The notes under the pieces: model-generated | Databases searched by the model: none | Told to the model about the DNA's origin: nothing | The model's input: the letters and a program-made list of their open reading frames with translations, nothing else | Position numbers and translations under genes: made by a program | Shown here: positions 34,301-42,800 of the stretch, in pieces | Layout: the number at the start of each line of letters is the position of its first letter | Numbering within the stretch: position 1 is the stretch's first letter | NCBI GenBank assembly: GCA_000432595.1 | Contig: HF996843.1 | Span: 1 to 62,995, forward strand | DNA: 62,995 nt | From: Clostridium sp. CAG:710 | GTDB taxonomy: Bacteria; Bacillota_I; Bacilli_A; RF39; UBA660 | Direction: 5' to 3'

Positions 34301-34963
34301 TTATTTAAACCTCATATTAGGAAAAGCCCTCGCAAGCCTCTCATCTGTATAATACTTATCATAAACCTTATCTAATATAGTATAAGGAGGAACACCATCT
34401 CTTCTAAGAGACTGTCTAATTATGGCGGTCCAAGAAACAAACATATTTAAACACATAAATACAAGTAAAACAACAAAACATTTTTCACCAATTTCATATG
34501 GAATTTTCTCAATTTGTTTCGATAAAAACGGATAAACAACCTTTACAATTAGAAATCCTAAAAGTCCCCATACTAACATAAATGGTATAGTAGTTCTTCC
34601 ATCAATATTTAAAAATTTACCCGAATAATCCCAAGATTTTGTATGAGTAAAAACTTCCTGACAAAGACTTATTAAATATTCAAACCCTCCACCTATTAAA
34701 GCACTATATAAAAATACCTGTGCATTACTAAGCTTTTTTCTTAAAAGAAGATAGCACATAATAACTGCCCCTGCTCCATATATTGGAGAAAAAGGACCAT
34801 AAATTACTCCTCTTCTTGCTTCCCAAAAAATATCTCCATTTCTTATAAGATGCCTCACGAAATTTAGTATTTGTTCATAATAACAACCAAAAATACTACC
34901 AATAACATAAATTATAAATAATTTTTTACCACATAAGCCTTCTGCGAAAACCTTCTTTTTCAT
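34301..34963 (-). CDS. CmpB-family membrane protein (second copy)
   Basis: 220 residues with about five or six membrane helices. It is a paralogue of the protein at 24269-24778: RRGVIYGPFSPIYGAGAVI here against GSGILYGPVTPVYGVGALL there. Both belong to PF06541. Additional landmarks are GGGFEYLISLCQEVF and SWDYSGKFLNIDGR, which are widely conserved in the family. Function unknown; tight linkage to the glycosyltransferase suggests an envelope role. Confidence 0.82.
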   Translation of the reverse strand: MKKKVFAEGLCGKKLFIIYVIGSIFGCYYEQILNFVRHLIRNGDIFWEARRGVIYGPFSPIYGAGAVIMCYLLLRKKLSNAQVFLYSALIGGGFEYLISLCQEVFTHTKSWDYSGKFLNIDGRTTIPFMLVWGLLGFLIVKVVYPFLSKQIEKIPYEIGEKCFVVLLVFMCLNMFVSWTAIIRQSLRRDGVPPYTILDKVYDKYYTDERLARAFPNMRFK

Positions 34964-34992
34964 ACTAACACACCCTCAAAACACTACTTTAT

Positions 34993-35631
34993 TTAGCTAA
35001 CATTTGACTCTTCTTCAGTATATTTTGAATTATATAAATCAACATTCTCTACTGTTTTTTCTAGAGCCATTTCAAATTTAGGTAAATCATCACGTGAAGC
35101 AAGTCCAAAGTAATCTAAAAACTCACTAGTAGTCTTATAAAGTATTGGTCTACCAGGCATATCGCTTCTACCTACTTCCTTTACAAATCCTTTAGCAACC
35201 AATTTTCTAATCATATCTCTACTGCTTACCCCTCTTATCTCATCAACCATAAGTCTAGTAATAGGTTCATTATAAACAATAATAGCTAAAGTCTCTAATG
35301 CAGCTTGGGATAATGTATTGGTCTCAGGATTTTCTATAAGTTTCTGATAATATTCTTTGTGTTCACTTTTAGTAGTAAGTTTAAAAGTATTCCCAAGATA
35401 GTTTATTCTAATACCCCTATCATTAGACTCATATTTTTCTTTTAAAGAAATAATAAGTCTTTTTGCTTCCTCATTATCCAAACCTAATACATCTTCTATT
35501 TGATTTATAGTAAGTCCATCTTCACCAACTACAAACAACATACCTTCTAATACAGCTTCATTAATTTCATTAATTTCATTAATTTCGTTAATTTCATTAG
35601 CTTCATTAGTTTTCATATTTTCATTATTCAT
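34993..35631 (-). CDS. scpB: segregation and condensation protein B
   Basis: 212 residues from the ATG at 35631, which overlaps the scpA stop as TAATG and has GAGGTGG upstream. Two winged-helix domains are present (AVLEGMLFVVGEDGLTINQI; NTLSQAALETLAIIVYNEPI; VDEIRGVSSRDMI; GRPILYKTTSEFLDYFGL). ScpB dimers bind ScpA in the SMC condensin complex on the nucleoid. Oddly, the N-terminus has an Asn-Glu-Ile tandem repeat (about five 9-bp units) before the folded part. Confidence 0.95.
   Translation of the reverse strand: MNNENMKTNEANEINEINEINEINEAVLEGMLFVVGEDGLTINQIEDVLGLDNEEAKRLIISLKEKYESNDRGIRINYLGNTFKLTTKSEHKEYYQKLIENPETNTLSQAALETLAIIVYNEPITRLMVDEIRGVSSRDMIRKLVAKGFVKEVGRSDMPGRPILYKTTSEFLDYFGLASRDDLPKFEMALEKTVENVDLYNSKYTEEESNVS
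35557..35606. repeat. 9-bp in-frame tandem repeat in scpB
   Basis: About five copies of TTCATTAAT (Asn-Glu-Ile on the coding strand, with minor variants) extend the disordered N-terminus of ScpB. Unit-length changes keep the frame, so the tract can vary by slippage without inactivating the gene. Confidence 0.85.
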
Positions 35632-36338
35632 TATGCCACCTCGCAAATAATATCATCGAAATTATTTTCTTGAGTAATATTTATTTCATGCTTTCTTACC
35701 ATCTCTAATATAGCTAAAAAAGTAACTACTAAATACTCCCTATTCATAACTTCAAAAAATTCAAAAAAACTTGCTCTTTTTTTATTCTTTAAAATCTTTC
35801 TTATCTCGACTCTTCTATCTTCAATAGATATTTCTTTTTTTGTAACTTTGGTTTCTAAAACAACATTTTCTTTTTGTCTTTCCAAAAATTTTTCAAATGC
35901 TTCAACTAAATCATCTACAGTATAATTAGATTCTTCTATTATAACATCATCTTTATAAGAATTATAATCTTCAGGAAGTTTAGTATAAACCTCTTGTCTT
36001 AATGCTTCTAATGTTTTAAACTCACTAGTAATTTCTTTATACCTTTGATATTCAGCTAGTCGATTAACCAAATTTTCTTTTAAATCCTCTTCTTCTTCCT
36101 CTTCCTCATGTTTAGGAAGTAACTCTCTAGATTTTAATTCTATTAATTCACTTGCCATTACTAAATAACTACTCGCAACAGTTAAATTAATTTCTTGCAT
36201 TTTATTTATATAATCCAAATAACTTTTTACTATTTGTTCAACACTAAAATCAAATATACTCATTTTTGCTTCTTTAATCAAATGAAGAAGTAAATCTAGT
36301 GGACCTTCAAAGTCATTTATTTTTAATGTATATTCCAT
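35631..36338 (-). CDS. scpA: segregation and condensation protein A (kleisin)
   Basis: 235 residues from the ATG at 36338 (a longer frame begins in poor context). The N-terminus YTLKINDFEGPLDLLLHLIK and VASSYLVMASELIELKSREL are diagnostic of ScpA. The C-terminal winged helix (ASFFEFFEVMNREYLVVTFL) contacts SMC. The acidic linker around EEEEEEDLKEN is typical. It is translationally coupled to scpB. The adjacency scpA-scpB near the spoVA genes also occurs in Bacillus. Confidence 0.95.
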   Translation of the reverse strand: MEYTLKINDFEGPLDLLLHLIKEAKMSIFDFSVEQIVKSYLDYINKMQEINLTVASSYLVMASELIELKSRELLPKHEEEEEEEDLKENLVNRLAEYQRYKEITSEFKTLEALRQEVYTKLPEDYNSYKDDVIIEESNYTVDDLVEAFEKFLERQKENVVLETKVTKKEISIEDRRVEIRKILKNKKRASFFEFFEVMNREYLVVTFLAILEMVRKHEINITQENNFDDIICEVA

Positions 36339-36413
36339 ATAATCACATCCATTATTTCCTCTATAGTATATCATGAATAAAAGTTCTTGTCTATTTTGAA
36401 AATCAAAGAAAAA

Positions 36414-36429
36414 AAGAGCCTAAGCTCTT
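36414..36429 (-). terminator. intrinsic terminator of the spoVA operon
   Basis: A 6-bp stem (AAGAGC / GCTCTT) with a 4-nt loop is followed by TTTTTTTCTTT on the minus strand, overlapping the spoVAE stop. Confidence 0.85.
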
Positions 36430-36778
36430 AATCTCTTGCTTGAAAAAACAAGCTAAATATAAAAGTAAAAATAATAGCTGAAGTAATACCAGATGCAGTT
36501 AAATCAAACATTCCCATTAAAAGTCCAATTACCCCAAAGTCTTGTGCTTTCTCTAGTGCTCCATGTATAAGTGAATGCCCAAAACTAGTAATTGGAACTA
36601 ATGCTCCTCCACCAACAACAGAAATAATCTTATCATATAAGCTAAATGAATCAAGGAATGCGCCAACTACTACAAATATAGAAGTAATATGTCCCGCTGA
36701 TAGTTTAGTATTATCAAGAATTATTTGACCTATCAAACAAATTAATCCACAAAATATAAAAGAATATACATATATCAT
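36428..36778 (-). CDS. spoVAE: stage V sporulation protein AE (SpoVAEb type)
   Basis: 116 residues with about four membrane helices. The family motifs are AFLDSFSLYDK, GGGALVPITSFGHSLIHGA and GLLMGMFDLTASGITSAI. SpoVA proteins form the channel that moves dipicolinic acid across the spore inner membrane. Its start overlaps the spoVAD stop by 4 bp. It is the last gene of a three-gene spoVAC-AD-AE unit, the minimal set kept in many Firmicutes. Confidence 0.93.
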   Translation of the reverse strand: MIYVYSFIFCGLICLIGQIILDNTKLSAGHITSIFVVVGAFLDSFSLYDKIISVVGGGALVPITSFGHSLIHGALEKAQDFGVIGLLMGMFDLTASGITSAIIFTFIFSLFFQARD

Positions 36779-37770
36779 TTTAAAGCCTCCAAAACAACTG
36801 CATGACTGATTGAATTTATATTTTTATGTTGAAAAACATTAATAGGAGAAAAAAGTGCTCCTGTTGCGACTATCAAAACCCTATTTATTTTTTTACTTTT
36901 TAACATAGGAATAATACTTGAATAACATACCAAAGGACAACAAACAGGACCAGATCCACCCGCATTTACTTCTTTTTGATTTTTAAAATCATATAACATT
37001 GTACCTGTATCATTATAGTTTTTACTAATATCTATATTGTACTCACTCTTCATATAATCAATAAGTATCTCTTTTCCATACATTCCAAGATCCCCCGTTA
37101 ATATTAAATCGTAATAAGAAGGATCTCTATTTAAATCTGTTAAATGCTTATAAATTGTAAGTGCAGCTGCTCCTGCCATTACCGCACCCATATTTAAAGG
37201 ATCATTTTGTTCCATATCAACAACTGTTCCTATTGTAGAGGATTCAACCTTTATTTTAGTTTTTTTATTAGTTAATAATACACTAGCACCACCCGTAGAA
37301 GTAAAAGTCGCAGTTTTAGGTTTAGGTGCTCCATACTCAGTAGGATTTCTAAATTGTTTCTCACTTGACATATTATGAGATGAAGTAGAAACAACACAAT
37401 TATCTATTTTTTTAGAGTCAATCATAGATGATGCTATAATAATACCTTCAACACTAGATGCACATGCACTATAAACGCCAAGAAAAGGTCTATTATATTT
37501 TAAAACTCCATAACTAGAAGAAGTAATTTGATTAAGTAAATCCCCCGATATTATTAAATCAATTTCAGAAGATTTCTTATTACTTTTATTAAGTAATATA
37601 TCTATACTCTCCTCTAAAAGATGAGCCTCTGCCTGTTCCCAAGTTTTTTCACCATTATATAAATCTTTATAACTCTTATCAAATTTATCACCAAGTAGTC
37701 CTCTTGCCTCATATGGTCCAACTACAGTTGATACTTCATCTAAATAGACATTATTATATTTATAAGTCAT
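36775..37770 (-). CDS. spoVAD: stage V sporulation protein AD
   Basis: 331 residues from the ATG at 37770, which overlaps the spoVAC stop and follows AGGAGGTG. It has a thiolase-like fold: VYLDEVSTVVGPYEARG, the nucleophile-like Cys in LGVYSACASSVEG, and VNAGGSGPVCCPLV near the C-terminus. SpoVAD binds dipicolinic acid in the spore inner membrane channel and has no thiolase activity in characterised species. All diagnostic features are intact. Confidence 0.95.
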   Translation of the reverse strand: MTYKYNNVYLDEVSTVVGPYEARGLLGDKFDKSYKDLYNGEKTWEQAEAHLLEESIDILLNKSNKKSSEIDLIISGDLLNQITSSSYGVLKYNRPFLGVYSACASSVEGIIIASSMIDSKKIDNCVVSTSSHNMSSEKQFRNPTEYGAPKPKTATFTSTGGASVLLTNKKTKIKVESSTIGTVVDMEQNDPLNMGAVMAGAAALTIYKHLTDLNRDPSYYDLILTGDLGMYGKEILIDYMKSEYNIDISKNYNDTGTMLYDFKNQKEVNAGGSGPVCCPLVCYSSIIPMLKSKKINRVLIVATGALFSPINVFQHKNINSISHAVVLEALK

Positions 37771-38213
37771 TATGCACCTCCTAATAATAAGTATCTTATA
37801 AGTCCAAATGCCCAAGCAGAAACAATACCATATAATATAACTGAACCCGATAATTTAAATAAGTTAGAACCAAGTCCATATATAGGACCATCTTTTTTAT
37901 ATTCAATACCAGCACTTGCCATAGAATGAGCAAAACCAGTAATTGGAATTATAAGCCCACATTTTGCGAATGTAACCCATTTATCAAAGAATCCAAGTGC
38001 AGTAAACAAAGTCGCAAAAAATATAAGTGTAACTATCATAAAAACAGAAGCATTCTTAGTAGATATATTTAAATAATAAGAATAAAATTCAATTAAAAAT
38101 TGTCCCAAAGCTCCAACTATACCACCAACTACAAAAGCTATTAATAAATTAAGCCCTCTAGACTCTGTTGCTTTATGCTTATCAACTATTTTCTGATATT
38201 TCTTTTTGTCCAT
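37770..38213 (-). CDS. spoVAC: stage V sporulation protein AC
   Basis: 147 residues from the ATG at 38213. About four membrane helices; key stretches are AFVVGGIVGALGQFLIEFY, GFFDKWVTFAKCGLIIPITG and FAHSMASAGIEYKKDG. SpoVAC is a mechanosensitive-type membrane component of the dipicolinate channel. It heads the spoVA unit. SpoVAA and SpoVAB, which precede it in Bacillus subtilis, are absent. The 60-bp gap to sigF contains a probable terminator, so the unit should have its own forespore promoter. Confidence 0.94.
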   Translation of the reverse strand: MDKKKYQKIVDKHKATESRGLNLLIAFVVGGIVGALGQFLIEFYSYYLNISTKNASVFMIVTLIFFATLFTALGFFDKWVTFAKCGLIIPITGFAHSMASAGIEYKKDGPIYGLGSNLFKLSGSVILYGIVSAWAFGLIRYLLLGGA

Positions 38214-38261
38214 ATAATCACCCAATTATATTTTTAGAAGAAATTAAAATTTTATACAAAA

Positions 38262-38289
38262 AAAGAACCAATATTTAAATTAATTCTTT
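38262..38289 (-). terminator. probable terminator after sigF
   Basis: An AAAGAA / TTCTTT stem with a weakly paired AT-rich interior is followed by seven T residues on the minus strand, at the sigF stop. The stem is AT-only except for one pair, so confidence is moderate. Confidence 0.45.
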
Positions 38290-38944
38290 AAGAAGCAAGT
38301 TTTTGATTTAGTTTTACCAAAATTTTATTTTCCCTACGCGATACCTGAACTTGATTTATACCAAGTTCCCTAGAAGTTTCTTGTTGACTCTTATCTTGAT
38401 AATATCTTAGATTAATTAATTTTCTATCTTCTGGATCTAATTTTTCTATTTCATTTCTTAAATCAAGTATCATAGGATCATATTCTTTTTCGTTATAGCC
38501 AACCGAATCATATAAATCCATTTCCTTTCCTTCATCATTTAGGGTATAATCAAGACTTTTTACATAATCATTTGCAAGTATTGCATCATTTAAAACCTCA
38601 ACAGGTACTTCTAAAAACAAAGAAATCTCAGAAATAGTTGGTTCTCTCATATACTTTTGAGTTAAAGCTTCTCTAGTTTTTGAAATAAGACTATTTAACT
38701 TTATATAATCTTTATTAACCTTAACTAATCTATTTTCTCTTATATATTTTAAAACTTCTCCTTTAATATACAAATGTGCATAACTAGAAAATTTAGTATT
38801 ATAGCCTTCCTTAAAGTTATCACAAGCGTGAGATAGCGCAATCATCCCAACTTGATATAAATCTTCTAAATCATTTTTATTATAACTATACTTAGAAATA
38901 ATACTATAAACCATTTTTTCATAATCTAAAATAGACTCTTTCAT
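38288..38944 (-). CDS. sigF: forespore sigma factor (SigF-type)
   Basis: 218 residues. Region 2 (YQVGMIALSHACDNFKEGYN, KFSSYAHLYIKGEVLKYIRE), region 3 (REPTISEISLFLEVPVEVL) and region 4.2 (ETSRELGINQVQVSRRENKI) match the SigF/SigG/SigB group, closest by eye to SigF (QVQVSR followed by ENKIL). It directs early forespore transcription in sporulating Firmicutes. It lies 9 bp downstream of the SpoIIAA-like gene. The anti-sigma gene spoIIAB that normally sits between them is missing. AGGAGGC precedes the ATG. Confidence 0.92.
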   Translation of the reverse strand: MKESILDYEKMVYSIISKYSYNKNDLEDLYQVGMIALSHACDNFKEGYNTKFSSYAHLYIKGEVLKYIRENRLVKVNKDYIKLNSLISKTREALTQKYMREPTISEISLFLEVPVEVLNDAILANDYVKSLDYTLNDEGKEMDLYDSVGYNEKEYDPMILDLRNEIEKLDPEDRKLINLRYYQDKSQQETSRELGINQVQVSRRENKILVKLNQKLAS

Positions 38945-38953
38945 ATTGCCTCC

Positions 38954-39298
38954 TTAAATATTTACTATATTAAATGCACATAATTCATTCGCAGTAGATT
39001 GTGCATACTTAATTAATTCACTATGTTCTATTTTTAATTTAATAACGTTATTACAGCCACATATCATTAATTTACCATTATCCTTTAAACATTCATTATA
39101 GCTTTTAATTATTGTAGATATTCCACTTTTATCAAGTTCATAAAGTTTTTCAAAATTAATAAGTACATATTTTATCCCAGCTTTATGAACAACACTTTTT
39201 AATGCATCCTCTAGTATACATGAGGTCTTTTCATTAAGTATTCCATCAAGTCTTACGAATAATATCCCCCTTTTGTATTCTATATCGATATTCAACAA
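38954..39298 (-). CDS. spoIIAA: anti-anti-sigma factor, SpoIIAA-like (STAS domain)
   Basis: 114 residues. The start appears to be TTG at 39298 (or the next TTG), since GAGGTGA lies six bases upstream and no ATG is near; the encoded LNIDIEYKRGILFVRLDG aligns with the N-terminus of Bacillus SpoIIAA. The phosphorylation loop is ELDKSGISTI, with the Ser in the position phosphorylated by SpoIIAB, and GGxx-like ENGKLMICGC follows. In the known system SpoIIAA frees SigF by binding SpoIIAB. Here the partner kinase is not encoded beside it. Confidence 0.88.
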   Translation of the reverse strand: MLNIDIEYKRGILFVRLDGILNEKTSCILEDALKSVVHKAGIKYVLINFEKLYELDKSGISTIIKSYNECLKDNGKLMICGCNNVIKLKIEHSELIKYAQSTANELCAFNIVNI

Positions 39299-39514
39299 CT
39301 AATCACCTCGCATATTTAATATAGACTATATTTTTTAACTTTTATACAAATTCGACAAAACCTTTCATTTTTTTCGTTCAACATATTTCGACAAATTTTG
39401 TATATAAATATATTTACATATATAAATAAATTTTCCTAAAAAATATGCTTTTTTTTGCTAAAAAGGATTAAAATATGTTAATATAATAATGTAAATAAAA
39501 ATAGAGGTGTTTAT

Positions 39515-40498
39515 ATGAGACGAAGAAAAAGTATCAGTAAGAAAAAAATTGTTGTTTTATCTACCCTAGTAGTAGCAAGTTTATTTATGGCAGTTGGTTA
39601 TTCAATTCTATCACAAAAGATTACTTTACAAGGTAAGGCAAATTTAAGAGCCGCAGATAAATATTTATGGCACAAAATAACAACAGATTACTTATCAACT
39701 AGTGGAAGTGGTTTTTATGAAAACACTACTGAATCTAAAAAATACTCTTATATAGGAGATGGTGCAAGTAATTACATAAAAATAGGTAATGATACATGGA
39801 GAATTGTATCGGTAGAAGCTGATCATACAATTAAAATTGTAAAACTTGATACTTCAATTAATAAAGAATTTGATACAAATTCAAATAGAACAGCAGAAAA
39901 TAGTACATATTGTACAGATTTAACTAATGGTTGTAATGCATGGAATACAAAAGAATCATTTACAAATGGAGACATAACAGGAAGGGTAGAAAATGATAGT
40001 ACCTTATTAACCTATTTAAATAATGATTTCTACAATTCACTAAATGATGAATTAAAAAATATAATAGTTGAGCACAATTTTAATGTAGGAACTGTTAAAA
40101 CAAATGCTAAATATACAGAAGCATTAGTGCAAGAAAATGAATACATCTGGTCTGGAAAAATTGGTCTTTTAACTCTAAGCGAATTTTTATACCCATCTAC
40201 TATTTCAACTTCTACACAAGATATAACTATAGGTACTACTGCATACAGTAATAACTATTTATTAAACTATGCATCAGGAAAATTTTTATGGACAGCAAAT
40301 GCACTTAACAATAATTCAAGTAGTGTATGGGTAATTGGTAAAGACTTAATTCCAACACCTAAAGCTGCAAAGCTAACAACAGAAACAATTGAGAATGTTT
40401 CATATAATTATATTGCATTACCAAGTGCATACATAAATAGTACAGTAGAATATTCTTCAGGTGATGGAACATTATCAAATCCATTCACAATTAAATAG
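39515..40498 (+). CDS. secreted surface protein with WRIV...NPFTIK module
   Basis: 327 residues. The N-terminus KKKIVVLSTLVVASLFMAVG followed by YSILSQKITLQGKANL is a membrane/secretion segment of a type common in surface proteins of related bacteria. The outer domain carries DTWRIVSVEADHTIKIVK and ends SGDGTLSNPFTIK, shared with the T4SS-linked protein at 19693-20811. GAGGTG precedes the ATG. No sortase motif. It is transcribed away from spoIIAA and ended by a strong terminator. Confidence 0.7.
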   Translation: MRRRKSISKKKIVVLSTLVVASLFMAVGYSILSQKITLQGKANLRAADKYLWHKITTDYLSTSGSGFYENTTESKKYSYIGDGASNYIKIGNDTWRIVSVEADHTIKIVKLDTSINKEFDTNSNRTAENSTYCTDLTNGCNAWNTKESFTNGDITGRVENDSTLLTYLNNDFYNSLNDELKNIIVEHNFNVGTVKTNAKYTEALVQENEYIWSGKIGLLTLSEFLYPSTISTSTQDITIGTTAYSNNYLLNYASGKFLWTANALNNNSSSVWVIGKDLIPTPKAAKLTTETIENVSYNYIALPSAYINSTVEYSSGDGTLSNPFTIK

Positions 40499-40520
40499 AG
40501 TCTCATTTAAACGAGACTCT
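40497..40520 (+). terminator. intrinsic terminator after the surface protein gene
   Basis: An 8-bp perfect stem (AGAGTCTC / GAGACTCT) with an 8-nt loop is followed by eight T residues. It overlaps the 3' end of the convergent Cys-rich gene. Confidence 0.93.
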
Positions 40521-41175
40521 TTTTTTTCATAAGTATTTTAATAAATTCATCTTCATCAGTAAAAAGTTGATTAGATATTACCTCTTTTTGTCTTAAGTTA
40601 AAGAATAACTTTAAAAGTAATATATCATTTATCCTATATTTAATATGCTTTTTAGTAAGATATCTACAAGTAAATAACTTACAAGATAAACACTTAATAC
40701 TACAACTATAATTAATTAAGTTAGGACATACCCTACCCTTAGTAAAACAGCAGCCATAAATGAGTGAATAACTTTTAGGATTCTTCTTAAAATTTCTTTT
40801 AGAAACACAAACACCATTTTTAAAATCACATATATTTTTATTTCTAAATTCATTATCAAGATAAGAACATACATAGTCATAAATAAACCTATATCGTTTT
40901 TCTATATCATCTATATCAAGTGCCGTTATAACAGCTCTTAACTCATCTATTAAAGGATTATCAAAAACATATATATTTTTTATTACAATATTTTTCTTAT
41001 CAGTATATTTCTTTATAGACCTAATTTTTTTAAAAGAGAGTATAATATCCTTTTTAGAATTAATTGAAGAAGATATAAAAAGATTAACACTCGTATTTGA
41101 GGTTAATTCTTTTTTATTATAATTATTAATATCTATAGCATTCTTATTTAATTTAGAAGATACTACTAGCTTCAT
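40507..41175 (-). CDS. cysteine-rich protein of unknown function
   Basis: 222 residues with at least twelve Cys clustered in the central third (ICDFKNGVC, YGCCFTKGRVCPNL, YSCSIKCLSCKLFTC). The arrangement suggests zinc or iron-sulfur binding. No signal peptide or membrane segment. Flanking regions are helical and basic. I do not recognise a named family. It is 1 bp from the upstream DUF308 gene and thus co-transcribed, and converges with the surface protein gene. Confidence 0.7.
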   Translation of the reverse strand: MKLVVSSKLNKNAIDINNYNKKELTSNTSVNLFISSSINSKKDIILSFKKIRSIKKYTDKKNIVIKNIYVFDNPLIDELRAVITALDIDDIEKRYRFIYDYVCSYLDNEFRNKNICDFKNGVCVSKRNFKKNPKSYSLIYGCCFTKGRVCPNLINYSCSIKCLSCKLFTCRYLTKKHIKYRINDILLLKLFFNLRQKEVISNQLFTDEDEFIKILMKKKSLV

Positions 41176-41176
41176 A

Positions 41177-41764
41177 TTATTTAATCTCTACTTCAATTAT
41201 ACTATCAGAAATATCTTTAGCAACTTTTTTAGCTTTTACTTTAATAACAATAGTATCAATTATATCAAGTGCAGCATAAACCATTATTACTATACCAATA
41301 GTTTGAGTAACATATAATGAACTCTTTAACGGATTTATAATTAAGAATGCACCTACAACTAGCATAAGCAATGAAAATATAAAGCTAACTATCCAAAAAT
41401 CAACTTTTTCATCTCTTAGCTCCATTGATATTTGAATTTTGTTTACACTATTAACTATTACCCAAACACCAGATAATATAGGAATAATAGTAGCTAAGAT
41501 ATCACTATTAAATAGTATGATAAATCCAGCAACTACACTAAAGATTCCATATAAAAGTCCAGTACTAGAAAAGAATCCTGCATTTCTTGTCTTGAAATAA
41601 TTAACAATAGGAACTACTCCAAGTCCAACTAATATAATTCCAATCATAACTGATACTGTTTTAATAACTGCATCTGCTTGTAAGAATAATAATAGTCCAA
41701 ATACAAAAAACAAAATTGATGATACCAGTGACATTAAGAATACTTTCTTTAATAAATCTTTCAT
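41177..41764 (-). CDS. DUF308/HdeD-like membrane protein
   Basis: 195 residues with six membrane helices arranged as three pairs, for example AVIKTVSVMIGIILVGLGVV, GLLYGIFSVVAGFIILFNSD and LMLVVGAFLIINPLKSSLYV. The recurring 'GxxxxxxGxxxLF/I' pairs are characteristic of the DUF308 (HdeD-type) family. Function unknown; HdeD is associated with acid stress in enterics, which should not be transferred here. First of a two-gene unit with the Cys-rich protein. Confidence 0.8.
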   Translation of the reverse strand: MKDLLKKVFLMSLVSSILFFVFGLLLFLQADAVIKTVSVMIGIILVGLGVVPIVNYFKTRNAGFFSSTGLLYGIFSVVAGFIILFNSDILATIIPILSGVWVIVNSVNKIQISMELRDEKVDFWIVSFIFSLLMLVVGAFLIINPLKSSLYVTQTIGIVIMVYAALDIIDTIVIKVKAKKVAKDISDSIIEVEIK

Positions 41765-41928
41765 ATTTTTCCCTCCTACATTAATTATAGCATGAATTGT
41801 TTAAAAATTAATACGTTAAATTAATTAACTTGCATTACAACTTGCTTACCAACAAAAGCAATACTTTTTATGACAAGTATTTTTTATATTTAAAATTTAT
41901 AGTATAATATTGCTAAAGGAATAATACA

Positions 41929-42777
41929 ATGAAAGAAAAAATGAATAATAAAATTAAGAAAATTAAGCTGAAATGGAAAAATATAATACTTATTTTAATA
42001 TTTTTAATACTCTTTATAACATTGAATATATCTATCTATAATATAATAAAATGGAAATTAGACTCAAACAAAACAAATGAAGAAATAAATACTATTCAAG
42101 AAAATACGAACATAGAAGAAGTCAAAGATAATAAAGGTACTGAAATAATAAAACAAGCCAAAAAAATCCCAAAAGAAAATCCTTACTGGGATTATATAAA
42201 AATGAATATGATAGATGTTAATTTTGACAACTTAAAAAAGATTAATAGTGATGTTGTTGGTTGGATTAAAGTAAATGGAACAAATATTAATTACCCATTT
42301 GTTCAAAGTAAAGATAATAAGTACTATCTTACCCATAGTTTTAACAAATCATATAATAATGCTGGTTGGGTCTTTTTAGATTATAGAAATAATAATATTA
42401 ATAATAGAAACACTATTATCTATGCACACGGAAGAACTGACAAAACTATGTTTGGAACATTAAGAAAAGTTTTAAATAATGGATGGATTAACAACACAAA
42501 TAATTATGTTATTAAAATATCTACAGAAAAAGAAAACAGCTTGTGGCAAATCTTTAGTATTTATCATATACCAACTACTAATGATTACTTACAAACTGAG
42601 TTTAAAGATGAGAGAGAATATCAAAGGTTTCTAAATATACTTAAAAATAGAAGTAATCACAACTTTAATACCAGCATTACTTCTAACGATACTATACTTA
42701 CATTATCTACTTGTTATAATGATAGTGAAAAAATGGTAGTTCATGCAAAGCTTATAAAAAAGCAAAAAAAATACTAA
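41929..42777 (+). CDS. class B-like sortase
   Basis: 282 residues. One N-terminal membrane helix (ILILIFLILFITLNISIY) precedes a sortase domain: SDVVGWIKVNGTNINYPFVQ, catalytic His in IIYAHGR, catalytic Cys in LTLSTCYN. The Arg that normally follows in class B enzymes appears to be Lys (SEKMVVHAKL). Sortases attach proteins to peptidoglycan or polymerise pilins. No LPXTG-type substrate or pilin is visible nearby. AAAGGA precedes the ATG. Confidence 0.88.
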   Translation: MKEKMNNKIKKIKLKWKNIILILIFLILFITLNISIYNIIKWKLDSNKTNEEINTIQENTNIEEVKDNKGTEIIKQAKKIPKENPYWDYIKMNMIDVNFDNLKKINSDVVGWIKVNGTNINYPFVQSKDNKYYLTHSFNKSYNNAGWVFLDYRNNNINNRNTIIYAHGRTDKTMFGTLRKVLNNGWINNTNNYVIKISTEKENSLWQIFSIYHIPTTNDYLQTEFKDEREYQRFLNILKNRSNHNFNTSITSNDTILTLSTCYNDSEKMVVHAKLIKKQKKY

Positions 42778-42800
42778 AAGCACTTGATTTAAGTGCTTTT
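42776..42800. terminator. bidirectional terminator between sortase and dacF
   Basis: A 10-bp perfect stem (AAAAGCACTT / AAGTGCTTTT) with a 5-nt loop lies between the convergent stops. A T-run is on the plus side (TTTT) and A-run upstream, so it can serve both genes. Confidence 0.88.
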
